Notes: generated by a model from the letters alone, not told the origin. DNA of 64,000 nt from Amazonocrinis nigriterrae CENA67 (GCF_016056305.1 NZ_JAECZC010000013.1:63341-127340), one strand, 5' to 3'; counted from the stretch's first letter, positions 35,622 to 45,293 are shown. Program-made: numbers and translations.

Positions 35622-36392
35622 TCAAATCGGCTGACCAAACAAAACTAAAGAGAGGAAAAAATCCATAATAAAAATTGATACCCAAGTAGTAACAACTGCT
35701 TTTGTTGCTGATTCTCCAACTTCTTTTGCTCCTCCCTTAGTAGTTAGTCCCCAACTACAACCAATAACAGCAACTACAGCTCCGAAAATCACTCCTTTCA
35801 ACAAAATAATAGACAAATCTGATGGGTCTAAAAAATTTCTAACTGACTCTAAAAATGTATCTGGGAAAACTTGGAAAAAGTGTTTGGCAGCAAAAGCTCC
35901 ACCAATAATGCCTATCAGTAAAGCAAAAATCATCATGATTGGCATCATCAAACAGCAAGCAATTACTCTAGGAATTACTAAATAATCAATTGGATCTGTT
36001 TTGAGCATATAAAGTGCATCAATTTGCTCTGTGACTTGCATTGCGCCTATTTCTGCTGCAAAAGCAGAACCTACTTGTCCTGCAATAATACTAGCGGTCA
36101 AAATAGGAGCTAATTCTCTGCAAAAGGCTAAAGCAAAAGCACCTCCCACAGTACTGACTGCATCGAATCGCACTAATTCTCTACCTGTCTGAATGGTAAA
36201 AATCATCCCTGCAAAACCATTCACCAGCAAAACTGGAGATATAGAAGCGGGGCCAGTAGTCACCATATGTTCTAGAATCTTGTGGTAGTAAGTTTTTCCT
36301 TTAAGTAAATGCAGCCATACTTGACCGAAGAGTAGTAGTGCAGCAAAGCAGCGCACTATCCATAATTGCACTAAATTTCCTTTTGATTGCAA
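35622..36392 (-). CDS. MlaE/YrbE-family ABC transporter permease
   Basis: 256 residues, about five or six membrane helices, full length. The family core LLVNGFAGMIFTIQTGRELVRF, AFALAFCRELAPILTASIIAGQVGSAFAAEIG, MKVTEQIDALYML-type and GVIFGAVVAVIGCSWGLTTKGGAKEVGESAT are all present. The family moves lipids between membranes (MlaE in bacteria; TGD1 in chloroplasts). ATPase and MCE subunits are not adjacent. The start is TTG at 36392, as no nearby in-frame ATG fits the N-terminus. Confidence 0.9.
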   Translation of the reverse strand: MQSKGNLVQLWIVRCFAALLLFGQVWLHLLKGKTYYHKILEHMVTTGPASISPVLLVNGFAGMIFTIQTGRELVRFDAVSTVGGAFALAFCRELAPILTASIIAGQVGSAFAAEIGAMQVTEQIDALYMLKTDPIDYLVIPRVIACCLMMPIMMIFALLIGIIGGAFAAKHFFQVFPDTFLESVRNFLDPSDLSIILLKGVIFGAVVAVIGCSWGLTTKGGAKEVGESATKAVVTTWVSIFIMDFFLSLVLFGQPI

Positions 36393-36744
36393 CTTTATTG
36401 CCCTTAAAACTGACTTTTTTACGCTAATGTTATTTAACTTGAGTTTGATGAGTACTTTTATGATCTTTCCTCTAATCCCTCTTCTAAAAGGCTAAACATT
36501 ACCCGGATGTTTCTATAAATTTACCAGAGCGATCGCTCTGGTAAACTCGAAGCCTAAAAGCTGCGTTGTCTACTCTCAATGAATTTGAGTTTGGCTAAAA
36601 AAATCAATAAGTGGAATTACAAGTGCAAAAGCTTGTATATGCGATTTTTAAGATTATATTGCGCTTTTTTCCACTGGTAATTGACTCTTTGCCCTTTACC
36701 TCTTCACCATTTTATTGATTATTTTCATAATTTGTAGACTTGCC
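36393..36744. other. Intergenic region with a 26-bp perfect palindrome
   Basis: No gene. A perfect palindrome, TTTACCAGAGC-GATC-GCTCTGGTAAA (36520-36545), has a HIP1 octamer at its centre. It lies about 200 bases past the aroK stop and may act as a terminator, although no T-run follows. Confidence 0.6.
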
Positions 36745-37311
36745 TTAATTATTGCGATCGCCCTCATGGTGCGAATCAGGCTGTTTTAAAACGCTGGGAA
36801 TCGCCTCCATAACTTTATTGGCGATTTCTTCGGGTGTTTCTCCCTCGCGGAGGATGATGTGTAAATCGGCTTGGGCGTAGAGTGGTTTACGTTGTTCGAG
36901 AAGCGATCGCAGTTTGCCCTTGGGGTCAGGATCTTGTAATAGTGGTCTTGTGGTATCCTCTGCTAAACGGTTGTAAAGTAACTCTAATGGTGCATCTAGC
37001 CACACAATTAAACCGTGGTGCAGATAACTCCAGTTTTCTCGCCGCATAACTATACCCCCGCCAGTTGCTATGGTCAACTCTTTACGCGCACAAACTTGTG
37101 CTAATACATCGCTTTCCAACTGGCGAAACGCCGCTTCTCCTTCTTCGGCAAATAGCTGATTGATAGATCTTCCTGCTAATTTAACAATTAAATCATCTGT
37201 ATCTAAATATGTATAACCTAAACGCTTTGCGAGTAAATCTCCTACCGTAGACTTACCAACGCCCATCATCCCAATTAAATACAGATTAACTCCTCGCAAT
37301 AAGCTGTTCAC
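36745..37311 (-). CDS. aroK: Shikimate kinase
   Basis: 188 residues. Walker A GMMGVGKST (14-22), shikimate-binding DTDDLIV, AFRQLESDVL, ATGGGIV and the lid RPLLQDPD. It phosphorylates shikimate at the 3-OH in aromatic amino-acid synthesis. The start is GTG at 37311; the N-terminal MNSLLRGVNLYLIG fits the family and there is no closer ATG. Single gene. Confidence 0.95.
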   Translation of the reverse strand: MNSLLRGVNLYLIGMMGVGKSTVGDLLAKRLGYTYLDTDDLIVKLAGRSINQLFAEEGEAAFRQLESDVLAQVCARKELTIATGGGIVMRRENWSYLHHGLIVWLDAPLELLYNRLAEDTTRPLLQDPDPKGKLRSLLEQRKPLYAQADLHIILREGETPEEIANKVMEAIPSVLKQPDSHHEGDRNN

Positions 37312-37866
37312 TAGTCACTTCACTCCAGTTATCAGTTATCAGTTGTGTTCACTCCTAACTTTAATATCATGTCCGTTTAATTACTTGTATAAAACCGAAG
37401 AACCCCACTCCGCTAAAGCTATGCTTTCTTAGGTAAGTTTTTAACGATTCTTCTATGAAAGCAGAATAAATAAAAGATGAATTTCTAACGAATTTAATAA
37501 CTGTCGTTAGGTGACTTGGCAGTTGTTGCTTAAGTATCTTTGGGCTTAACAGAAATTTTATAAAGCTTGTTTGAAACTTTAAGCGAATAAAATCTGTCTA
37601 TACAAATCAATAAGACTCGTTCTCTGGTGGATAAATTTTAGATGTACACAATACTGTGTTTTCAACAGCACAATATCTCACTTCTAAAATTTAGTTGCAG
37701 CAAGCTCTAATCAAAAACTGTTGGAGTGCAAGGTGTAAAATATGACTGTATTTTTGATTATTGCACAAAAAAGTTTTGTTAACTTGAAGGTTCAGACGCA
37801 AAAACCACTGCATATCCCACCTGAGTCAGCACCAATCAATCAATGTGGTATGTGAGAGGCATCACC
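37312..37866. other. Intergenic region without a gene
   Basis: AT-rich, with no HIP1 site, structured RNA or tandem repeats beyond a short TATCAGTTATCAGTT (about 37329). It must hold the promoter of the small downstream gene. Confidence 0.4.
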
Positions 37867-38061
37867 ATGACTCGAATTCGTGACGTTGTGCAACAAGCTT
37901 TAGCAAGTGGCTATTTGACGGTAGAAGCAGAAAATCAGCTACGGCATCTATTAACTACCCGGTATGACCTGGAAGATTTTAATGCTTTCATGACTTTGCA
38001 GGAAGCGGCCATGAACGGTAAGGTTAAGCAACAGTCCCGTGAGGAGTGTAGCATTAAATAA
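37867..38061 (+). CDS. Small conserved cyanobacterial protein, unknown function
   Basis: 64 residues from ATG 37867, chosen because GAGAGG lies seven bases upstream; an ATG at 37843 in frame would add eight residues before that Shine-Dalgarno. Soluble and helical (RIRDVVQQALASGYLTVEAENQLRHLL ... LEDFNAFMTLQEAAMNGKV). Composition and length suggest a real gene similar to other small cyanobacterial hypotheticals, but I do not recognise a family. Confidence 0.6.
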   Translation: MTRIRDVVQQALASGYLTVEAENQLRHLLTTRYDLEDFNAFMTLQEAAMNGKVKQQSREECSIK

Positions 38062-38250
38062 TACCATTTGGGATTGAGGATTTGAGATTTGGGATTGGAA
38101 ATTAGCTTCTGTATCTGAGTTTCGTCAATCCATCTGCCGTAATTATTTTTTATTTTGGTATAATATAGTGCATACAACTACTACCTATTTTCCATGTCTC
38201 AAATCCTTACCAAATGCTAATAAAAAATTACATGCAGCACTACTAGACCT

Positions 38251-38952
38251 TCATTTACGCGATCGCTTGTCTTCATCTTCAAAATCATCGTCATCGAAAA
38301 ATGACCAGTCGTCATCATCGGTGTTATCGGCTTGATTGGTAGGCGGTGGTTGATAAGGTGGGATGATTACCCGATAATCGGCATCGTACACAGATTCTGC
38401 TTTTCCCACCGCAGTATTTTTTGGCTCACGGTAGCTATAGGAATAGACTGAACCAGACTGAGAACTGCTTTTAGGTTCTTGTTGACGTTCGTAAGTTTGA
38501 GAGTCTCGAAACGGTTGAGTTTTAGTACCAGAGTTGGGCGCATCTGTGGGATTTTCGTCAAAGTCCCAATCATCGTTGTTGCGGTTTGTCTCCCAATCAT
38601 CAAATTCTTCATTGTTAGCGTACTCTGTTTTACTAGCTGGCGGTGGAGGACTGTTAGGGCGCGGTGTGGGTTCTTCTCGGCGGGTAGCTTTTGTCCGAGG
38701 TGAAGCTGCTGTTGACCTGAACGGAGTTTGGCGTTGTTTAACAAAATAACTTGATAATTTAAACAAGGTACTAATTAATACAGAAGTTAAAGCTCCAGCA
38801 GTAGTACTAAATAAAATCCACATTGCCAGTGGTAATGGTTGAGTTCGCATCCCCAAAAATACTAAAGATAAGACAGGCGACCAATTTTGAACTAACAACA
38901 GTGTTAGTCCTCCCAGAACAGCCATCAACAAAATTAAGCGAATTACAGCCAT
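38251..38952 (-). CDS. Membrane protein with acidic disordered tail (LapA-like N-terminus)
   Basis: 233 residues. Two N-terminal membrane helices (about 3-21 and 40-66; PLAMWILFSTTAGALTSVLI resembles LapA/DUF1049 helices) and then about 150 residues of low-complexity, Pro-rich and very acidic sequence (DDWETNRNNDDWDFDENP; DDDDWSFFDDDDFEDED). The tail probably faces the cytoplasm and may bind partners or cations (inference). Function unknown. Separate from its neighbours by gaps on both sides. Confidence 0.7.
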   Translation of the reverse strand: MAVIRLILLMAVLGGLTLLLVQNWSPVLSLVFLGMRTQPLPLAMWILFSTTAGALTSVLISTLFKLSSYFVKQRQTPFRSTAASPRTKATRREEPTPRPNSPPPPASKTEYANNEEFDDWETNRNNDDWDFDENPTDAPNSGTKTQPFRDSQTYERQQEPKSSSQSGSVYSYSYREPKNTAVGKAESVYDADYRVIIPPYQPPPTNQADNTDDDDWSFFDDDDFEDEDKRSRK

Positions 38953-39230
38953 AACAAAGGATCAAGAATGAAGGATCAAGGATGAAGGCTGAAGGCTGAA
39001 TAATTTCTACTTCAGACTTCATCCTAGCCTACTAGTTCACCACGCAAATTTTGACAGGTGAAGACTGGGGAAAGGGAAAAGGGGAAAGGGAAAGAAATTA
39101 AAAACATGCGCCCCTTTTTCCCTTACCCTTTCCCCCGCCTGCCAAAAAGATTTTGACAGGCTACTACCCTTCTTTGAACGCCTGACGGCGAACAGCAAGC
39201 CGCCCTTCAGGCGTCTACACGCTTCATACT

Positions 39231-39851
39231 CTAACGATGACCTTGCCATCGCTGAAGAGGGATGCAGTCAATATCTAGTTGATCTAAAGCACGAGCAACG
39301 ACAAAATCAACTAAATCTTCGATGGTTTGAGGATTATGATACCAAGCCGGAATTGCAGGCACAACTCTGACTCCAGTTTCTGCCAAAGTCGTTAAGTTTC
39401 GTAGGTGAATCAGGCTAAAAGGAGTTTCACGAGGAACAATAACCAACTTCCGCCCTTCCTTGAGTTGCACATCCGCAGCCCTTTCGAGTAAGTCGGAACT
39501 CAAGCCGACTGCTAGCTTAGCCACTGTACTCATACTGCATGGCATGATAATCATCCCCAAGGTACGAAACGAACCACTAGCGATATTGGCTCCGACATCA
39601 CTCCAAGGATGGCAACGTAATTTACCTGCAAGAGTTACTCCAGCTTGCTCTCGCCAGAATTGTTCTTGCGCTGTTGGTTCTGCTGGCATTCGGATATCCT
39701 GTTCCGCTTGCCAAACCATGTATGTTGATTTAGAAGCTACTAGTTCAATTTCATAGTTCGCTGTGAGCAGATATTTCAGAGCGCGAACAGCGTAAATTAA
39801 ACCAGATGCACCTGATACGCCTAGTATAAGAGGCTTGGTGGAATGTGACAT
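39231..39851 (-). CDS. ubiX: Flavin prenyltransferase UbiX
   Basis: 206 residues from ATG 39851 (MSHSTKPLILGVSGASGLIYAVRAL). The frame is open for another 32 codons upstream, but those encode repeat-derived MPNASYPMPHAQSPIPNPH and are not part of the protein. Flavin-binding GVSGASG (N-terminus), Ser at ASKS, the SFRTLGMIIMPCSMSTVAKLA core and RETPFSLIHLRN. It prenylates FMN to make the cofactor of UbiD-type decarboxylases, here presumably for plastoquinone synthesis. ubiD is not adjacent. Confidence 0.92.
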   Translation of the reverse strand: MSHSTKPLILGVSGASGLIYAVRALKYLLTANYEIELVASKSTYMVWQAEQDIRMPAEPTAQEQFWREQAGVTLAGKLRCHPWSDVGANIASGSFRTLGMIIMPCSMSTVAKLAVGLSSDLLERAADVQLKEGRKLVIVPRETPFSLIHLRNLTTLAETGVRVVPAIPAWYHNPQTIEDLVDFVVARALDQLDIDCIPLQRWQGHR

Positions 39852-39970
39852 GTGGGGATTGGGGATTGGGGATTGGGCATGGGGCATGGGGTATGAGGCA
39901 TTGGGCATGGGTTTAGTTATTCTCCCCTCATCCCCCCATCTCCCCATCTCCCTAGTCCCCAGTCCCCAGT
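39852..39970. repeat. Repeats of GGGGATTGGGCATGGGG and CCCCATCTCCC type
   Basis: GGGGATTGGGGATTGGGGATTGG, then GGGCATGGGGCATGGGG, then CTCCCCATCTCCC and CCCCAGTCCCCAGTCCC; four related tandem families between ubiX and the RNB gene. Confidence 0.75.
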
Positions 39971-39974
39971 CCCT

Positions 39975-42329
39975 TTATTCATCATCAGCATAGGGTTCTA
40001 AATCGTCAGGCTCAATATCGTTTGGTAAATAGATATCTGAGACATCACCGTTGATACCGCCAATACCCAAGCCTTTGGCTACTCCATCGCTACCGACTGT
40101 GACTAAATCAATTTGCTGGCGATAGTAATCTACGCTTTTTACTTGTACAGCTACGCGATCGCCTAGTCTATAAGAAGCACGATTTTTGCGGCCAAATAGT
40201 GCCTGTTGTCTGGCGCGATATTCATACCAGTCATCTTTGAGGGAACTGACGTGTACCAGTCCTTCTACTCGTAGAGGTATGCTGGGATTGCTGGCTACTT
40301 TTGTCTCTGCTGCTGGTACTTCAATTTCCACAAAAAAGCCATAGGATTGTACACCAGTAATTACGCCTTGAAACACCTGACCGATGCGCTGTTTCATCAG
40401 CTGGGCTTTTTGCAAGCCTGCTAAATCGGCTTCGGCTTCTTGGACTTCTTTTTCTCGGTCGTTAATTTGGATAATTACCCTTGTTAAATCGCTTTGCAGT
40501 TCTTGTTGCAATTCTGGAGGTAAGACGTTCCAGTTGATTTCGATGTGGCTAGAGGAGTGGCGCAGGTTAACTCGTTCTTTAACACGGGTGTTGCGGCGAT
40601 CGCGTCCGTGTTCTAATAGTTGATAGTACACTCTTTGCATGAGCAAATCTGAATAACGCCGCAATGGGGCAGTACAGTGAGTATATTGCTGTAGTGCTAA
40701 ACCAAAGTGAGGGCCTTTAGTTGTGCTGTACGCCGCTGGCTTGAGTGTATCCTGCAATAAATATGTCAAAACTTGCTCTGATGGCGATTCGGCAAAAGCT
40801 CTGGTTAATTGCTGATAATCAAGTGGTTGGATATCTACTTCTGGTTCTAGTGACAGTTCCACGCCTAAATTGATTGCCAATTTCAGCATTTCTTGCACAT
40901 CTTCAGGGTCGGGTGTGCCTTGGACTCGCCAAATAGCGGGAACACCTAACGCGTTTAAATGAGTTGCCATTAGTTCATTGACTAATAGTACCAACTCTGT
41001 TAAAAGAGAGCGCACAGGCAAGTCATTTACGACTACAGCCCCTAAAATTCCTTCATCATAGTAGGGGTTTTGGCTAGAAGGCAGATTCAATTGCAAGCTA
41101 CCACGATCTAACCGCAGCTGTTTGACTGCTTTATACAATTTGCCTAACTCTTGTAGCAATTGGACTACTTGTTCAGATTCATGTTCTGATTGACCGTCTA
41201 GAATTGCTTCTGCTTGTTCTTTGCTAACTGAGGCTTTAACGTTAATAACGCTGGGTTGGATTTCCCAATCTAATACATCTCCCGATTCTGGATCGATTGT
41301 AATCAAGAAAGAGATGGCTAGGCGATCGCTTCCCACTACTAAAGCACAGCGTTCTGCCACGGTGTCGGGCAACATCGGCAGTAATAATTCTCCTAGATAT
41401 ACTGACCTACCCCGCTTGAGTGCTTCTCTATCTAGGGGTTCATCTGGTTGCACGTAGTGAGAAACATCGGCAATGTGAAAACCTAAAACCCAATTGCCGG
41501 TGACAGTTTTTTCCAAGCTCAAAGCATTTTCAATTGCCTTGGTATCACCGTTTACCCCTGTGATGGTGAAGGTAAATAATTTCCGTAAATCTAGTTTATT
41601 TTTCAGGTCTGCTTTCAGCAATTTTTTGGGCAATTTTGCTGCTGCATCTAGCACTGAAGGGGGGAAATTACGGGCTAAATCGTGTTTGCATGTGACTAAA
41701 TCAATATCAGCAGCAGCTTCGGCATCGCTACCGAGAATTTGCACTACTCGCCCCAATGGAGGATACTGTGCTAAGGGGTAACGCAAAACTTCTACATGGG
41801 CCAGGTGGTCGAGTGCTTCTTCTAATTTCATGCCGTTTGTTTGCAGTTTGAGTTCAAACAGCAATCGATCATCTAAAGGTACTGCCCGAAAACCGTTTTC
41901 TACCTGTTTAATTCGTGCTAGTAAAGTGTGATTAGAACGTTCTAAAATCAGCTTGACTTCTCCTTCTGGAGAACGGCGACGACTACCTTCTTTAAGAACT
42001 CTTACCAAAACGCGATCGCCATTCCAAGCATTACTCAGATGACTTTCGCGGATATAAATATCCTCAGCACCTTCCACATCTTGAATGGCAAAGCAAAAGC
42101 CTTTACTAGAACAACGCAATTTTGCTTCGATCATTCCTTCTTCTGTAACGCGCCGATACTTGCCGCGTTCTTTCACTAAAATGCCAATTTTTTCTAGTAC
42201 TTCTAAGGCAATGTGAAGTTTTTGTAAACTAAATTCGTCCTCGCAACCAAGTTTTTTTTCTAAAACTTTGCGAGCTACCAATTTATCGTCTGTAAAATTG
42301 GCAAGGAGTGTAGCGATTGAAAATTCCAT
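39975..42329 (-). CDS. zam: RNB-domain protein of the RNase R/II family, Zam-like, catalytic motif altered
   Basis: 784 residues, close to the length I recall for cyanobacterial Zam (acetazolamide resistance protein), a second RNase II/R-type protein besides the true RNase II. Cold-shock-like N-terminal region (about 60-200), RNB domain (about 245-560) with HIADVSHYV (285-293), RGRSVYLGELLLPMLPDTV and the TAPLRRYSDLL arginine motif, then an S1 domain (about 655-740). The usual catalytic TIDGxDxxDxDDA is replaced by TITGVNGDTKAIENA (255-269), so three or four metal-binding aspartates are missing. RNase activity is doubtful. ATG at 42329. Confidence 0.75.
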   Translation of the reverse strand: MEFSIATLLANFTDDKLVARKVLEKKLGCEDEFSLQKLHIALEVLEKIGILVKERGKYRRVTEEGMIEAKLRCSSKGFCFAIQDVEGAEDIYIRESHLSNAWNGDRVLVRVLKEGSRRRSPEGEVKLILERSNHTLLARIKQVENGFRAVPLDDRLLFELKLQTNGMKLEEALDHLAHVEVLRYPLAQYPPLGRVVQILGSDAEAAADIDLVTCKHDLARNFPPSVLDAAAKLPKKLLKADLKNKLDLRKLFTFTITGVNGDTKAIENALSLEKTVTGNWVLGFHIADVSHYVQPDEPLDREALKRGRSVYLGELLLPMLPDTVAERCALVVGSDRLAISFLITIDPESGDVLDWEIQPSVINVKASVSKEQAEAILDGQSEHESEQVVQLLQELGKLYKAVKQLRLDRGSLQLNLPSSQNPYYDEGILGAVVVNDLPVRSLLTELVLLVNELMATHLNALGVPAIWRVQGTPDPEDVQEMLKLAINLGVELSLEPEVDIQPLDYQQLTRAFAESPSEQVLTYLLQDTLKPAAYSTTKGPHFGLALQQYTHCTAPLRRYSDLLMQRVYYQLLEHGRDRRNTRVKERVNLRHSSSHIEINWNVLPPELQQELQSDLTRVIIQINDREKEVQEAEADLAGLQKAQLMKQRIGQVFQGVITGVQSYGFFVEIEVPAAETKVASNPSIPLRVEGLVHVSSLKDDWYEYRARQQALFGRKNRASYRLGDRVAVQVKSVDYYRQQIDLVTVGSDGVAKGLGIGGINGDVSDIYLPNDIEPDDLEPYADDE

Positions 42330-43309
42330 GCAGTGAACCGACCTTTGGTCAAAACATCATTTTTCGTTGAATCTGGTTCTTTCCTGTATACCTCATGGCT
42401 TACAGATACTAGCTGGAAACGAATTGCCCTGAGGCAGGGGTTGCTGTTCCAGAGAGGGAAGCCGACCCTGAAACTTCTCACTGCACGACAATTTCAGAGT
42501 AGCTTGGGTTCAAGTTTCTTTACTTAACCAAACTTATAAAGTACACCTGAGTTGAATTTTCGCCCACTAAGTAATTACGCGACGGGTTTTTGAGAGGCTG
42601 GGTTATTATAAGTCTCCACGCTGCCCAAAAGCGCTATCAGGGGAAACTACAGGTGTTTGGTTGTCTAGTTTAGAGGTACTTTGACGCCATGAGACTCTGA
42701 TTTTTAACTGGGAGAAACTGCCAATAAACCCAATTTTCCCACATGTAGAATCGGTAACAATTGGTTAAGCAGCTTAACAAGCAGTGAGGGCGAACCTTAT
42801 CTCCATTATTGTAGATTTAGAGCGCACTTCCAGGAAATAGTTCCGGATATAGAATTGGGTAAATAGTATAGCATTGAAGGGCAGATCACCTAGAGTCTAT
42901 CAGCAGTAGCCAAGCAGTAGTCAAAAATTAACTCCAAAAATCGCTACTGCTACAATTAGGATACAAGCAAGAGGTACAAGTAGCAGCTTGCAACCTATTG
43001 GACGCCCTTAATTTTCACCATTGTTCCTTTTGCTAATTATTGCCCTCAGTGATCATTTCAAATCTAGCAAAACTTTTTGACTAGGGATTTCCAACAAAAT
43101 AATTATCTATCTTGTGGCATGGGTGTCCTCACCCGTTCCAGTGTTCAGGGCGTCCAGAATGTCCAACGCCCCAAGAAAATTGGGATATTTGTTTATTTGG
43201 AAGTCCTTTAACTCGGATGCTAGAAAATATCAACAGGGGGCGATAATTAATCGAAACAAACACATAGCATCAACCCCTTTATTCAACGAGTTAGATTGGT
43301 GGCAGTATT
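42330..43309. other. 980-bp region without a convincing gene
   Basis: Longest gap in the window, between the divergent zam-like gene and a conserved hypothetical. It has few simple repeats, unlike most gaps here. Short frames (42333-42527 plus; 42275-42481 minus; 43114-43347 plus) overlap the neighbours and do not look protein-like. I checked for ribosomal-protein genes rpmG/rpsR, tmRNA ends and tRNA cloverleaves and saw none. It could contain an ncRNA or long leader. Confidence 0.4.
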
Positions 43310-44182
43310 ATGTTGGCTCAATTCCAGAGCTTGTATCCCAACGGTAATCTGATTTCTGAATTAGTACAAATTTTTCAAGGAAAATTTATTGTTCGGGCAA
43401 GCGTACAAATTGAAGGTGTAACCCGCGCTACTGGTATGGCAGCAGCAGAAACCATTGAAGCAGCAGAAGACCAAGCCAGAACTAGGGCACTGATGGTTTT
43501 GGGAATAACTAATTCGCCACAGGCGACGGTAGCAATTCCACCAAAAACAACATCTCAAGTGCAGCCAAGTCCTGCCTTGAACACGACAAACACAACAGTT
43601 GGATTTCGTGAATCTACTTATCCATCTACAAAAGATGCAGATGTTGGCAGTAGTCACTGGTCTTTGAGCAGTGGTCAAGAAATATCAATACCGTCATTTC
43701 AAGAAGATAATTTTAACTCAGATATTGTCACAACTGACACGCGTAGCGCTGCTAAAAGCGAGATTCATAACCAAGATTTAAGCCAAAGTTTGCCTCTGAC
43801 TAACAACCAGGAGATAGAATTCGATACTCCAGTTAAAAATTTAGAAACCATTTCTGACAACCAGCCAGAAACTCCACTTTTTTCAGGAGGTTTGGCCAGT
43901 AATGTCACACCATTTACACCCCGCAATTATAGTTCTCAAGAAAATGTGAGTCCTCACACTGCCACAGGGAAGAAAAAGAAGAAAACTGAACCAGTGAATT
44001 TATCTGATGTCATTGCTAAAACCGATGTTCAAATTGAACGCTTAGGCTGGACGAAAGAGCAGGGACGAGAATATCTCAAAAAAACCTATGGTAAGTTGGG
44101 GCGGTCTTTACTCAGTGAGGAAGAATTGTTAGATTTCTTAAGATACTTGGAATCTCAGCCAGATCCAGTAGCGGGATTTTGA
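43310..44182 (+). CDS. Conserved cyanobacterial protein with a C-terminal 'LGW-GR-YL' motif
   Basis: 290 residues. The conserved N-terminal 65 residues (LYPNGNLISELVQIFQGKFIVRASV ... EAAEDQARTRALMVLG) form a beta-beta-alpha unit with a dsRBD- or Rad52-like look. A long Ser/Thr/Gln-rich, probably disordered, middle (66-230) with a KKKKK patch follows. A conserved C-terminal 45 residues (IAKTDVQIERLGWTKEQGREYL ... LLSEEELLDFLRYLESQ) I have seen at the end of recombination-associated proteins. A role in DNA or RNA handling is a guess. ATG 43310. Confidence 0.6.
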   Translation: MLAQFQSLYPNGNLISELVQIFQGKFIVRASVQIEGVTRATGMAAAETIEAAEDQARTRALMVLGITNSPQATVAIPPKTTSQVQPSPALNTTNTTVGFRESTYPSTKDADVGSSHWSLSSGQEISIPSFQEDNFNSDIVTTDTRSAAKSEIHNQDLSQSLPLTNNQEIEFDTPVKNLETISDNQPETPLFSGGLASNVTPFTPRNYSSQENVSPHTATGKKKKKTEPVNLSDVIAKTDVQIERLGWTKEQGREYLKKTYGKLGRSLLSEEELLDFLRYLESQPDPVAGF

Positions 44183-44380
44183 ATTGGGGACTGGGGAACT
44201 CGGGGCCCCCACGACCGAAGGGAGTGGGGATTAGGCAATGGGGACTGGGTAATGGGTAATGGGTGATGGGTAGTGGGCCAGATGTGATGACTAATAGTAG
44301 AATCCAATTCCCAATTACCAATTACCAATTACCAATTCCCAATTCCCAATCCCTAATCCCCAGTACCTTTTACTACCTAG
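44183..44380. repeat. Repeat tract with the GAACTCGGGGCCCC module
   Basis: GGGGAACTCGGGGCCCCCACGACCGAAGGGAG (starting about 44187) is the third direct copy of the module at 17080 and 23482. It is followed by GGGTAATGGGTAATGGG and ATTACCAATTACCAATTACC tandems. Confidence 0.75.
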
Positions 44381-44416
44381 TCTCTAAACAGAGGAATGCC
44401 ACCATCATTGATCAGT

Positions 44417-44451
44417 TAAAAACCCCCACCTAACATACCCAAGGAGGGGGT
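44417..44451 (-). terminator. Rho-independent terminator of the pst operon
   Basis: On the minus strand ACCCCC and GGGGGT (44451-44446 with 44427-44422), extended by CCT/AGG across one A-A mismatch, end in TTTTTA. It lies 36 bases past the pstB stop. Confidence 0.8.
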
Positions 44452-44486
44452 GTAGTAATTATATTTCGATATTTCGCCGCGACTTA

Positions 44487-45293
44487 TTAACCAAATCTAC
44501 CGCTGACGTAATCTCTCGTGTCTTGTTGTTTCGGATTGTTAAAAATTACTTCTGTTGAGTCATATTCTACTAAATAGCCGCTACGATTTCCTTTTTCTGT
44601 AGTCTGCACATTGAAAAAGGCAGTCATGTCAGAAACGCGTGCGGCTTGTTGCATGTTGTGGGTGACGATGACAATCGTATACTGCTCTTTGAGTTCGTGA
44701 ATCAGTTCTTCAACTCTGAGGGTAGAAATAGGGTCTAAAGCAGAGCAAGGTTCATCCATCAGTATAATTTCAGGTTGCACTGCGATCGCCCGCGCAATAC
44801 ACAATCTTTGTTGTTGTCCACCAGACAAAGACAAACCACTTTGCTTTAGTTTATCTTTGACTTCATCCCACAAAGCTGCTTGGCGCAAACTCCTCTCTAC
44901 CAGTTCATCCATGTTACCTTTGTAGCCGTTGATTCTGGCACCAAAAGCTATATTTTCATAGATTGATTTGGGGAAAGGATTAGGTCTTTGAAACACCATA
45001 CCAATGCGACGACGTACTTCTACGGGGTCGATTTCAGGTGCATACAAGTTTTTCTCGTAATAATAAACTTTACCTTCTGCCCTAAATGACTCAATTAAGT
45101 CATTCAAACGATTATAGCATCGCAGTAACGTACTTTTACCACAACCAGAAGGGCCAATAAAGGCTGTAGCTTTGTGCTTCGGGATATCTAGCCAAACATC
45201 CCGCACAGCCAAGAAGTTGCCGTAGTAGATATTCAGGTTTTCTGTACGTAAAACAGTGTCTGTGCTATTCGCGGTGCTAGTGTTGGTAGCCAT
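44487..45293 (-). CDS. pstB: Phosphate ABC transporter ATP-binding protein PstB
   Basis: 268 residues. Walker [11 protein letters not shown]-loop [11 protein letters not shown] (typical PstB wording), signature [14 protein letters not shown], Walker [14 protein letters not shown] and switch His in [12 protein letters not shown]. It is the ATPase of the high-affinity phosphate importer. Last gene of pstSCAB, 51 bases after pstA. Transcription should respond to phosphate limitation via the Pho box upstream of pstS. Confidence 0.97.
   Translation of the reverse strand: MATNTSTANSTDTVLRTENLNIYYGNFLAVRDVWLDIPKHKATAFIGPSGCGKSTLLRCYNRLNDLIESFRAEGKVYYYEKNLYAPEIDPVEVRRRIGMVFQRPNPFPKSIYENIAFGARINGYKGNMDELVERSLRQAALWDEVKDKLKQSGLSLSGGQQQRLCIARAIAVQPEIILMDEPCSALDPISTLRVEELIHELKEQYTIVIVTHNMQQAARVSDMTAFFNVQTTEKGNRSGYLVEYDSTEVIFNNPKQQDTRDYVSGRFG

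Noticed and set aside
37843-37866. Upstream ATG as start of the small gene at 37.9 kb
   Set aside because: The GAGAGG Shine-Dalgarno lies between it and the ATG at 37867, which is the better start.
42275-42527. Short frames upstream of the RNB gene as rpmG or rpsR
   Set aside because: Ribosomal protein genes occur near such genes in some cyanobacteria, but the residues here do not match L33 or S18.
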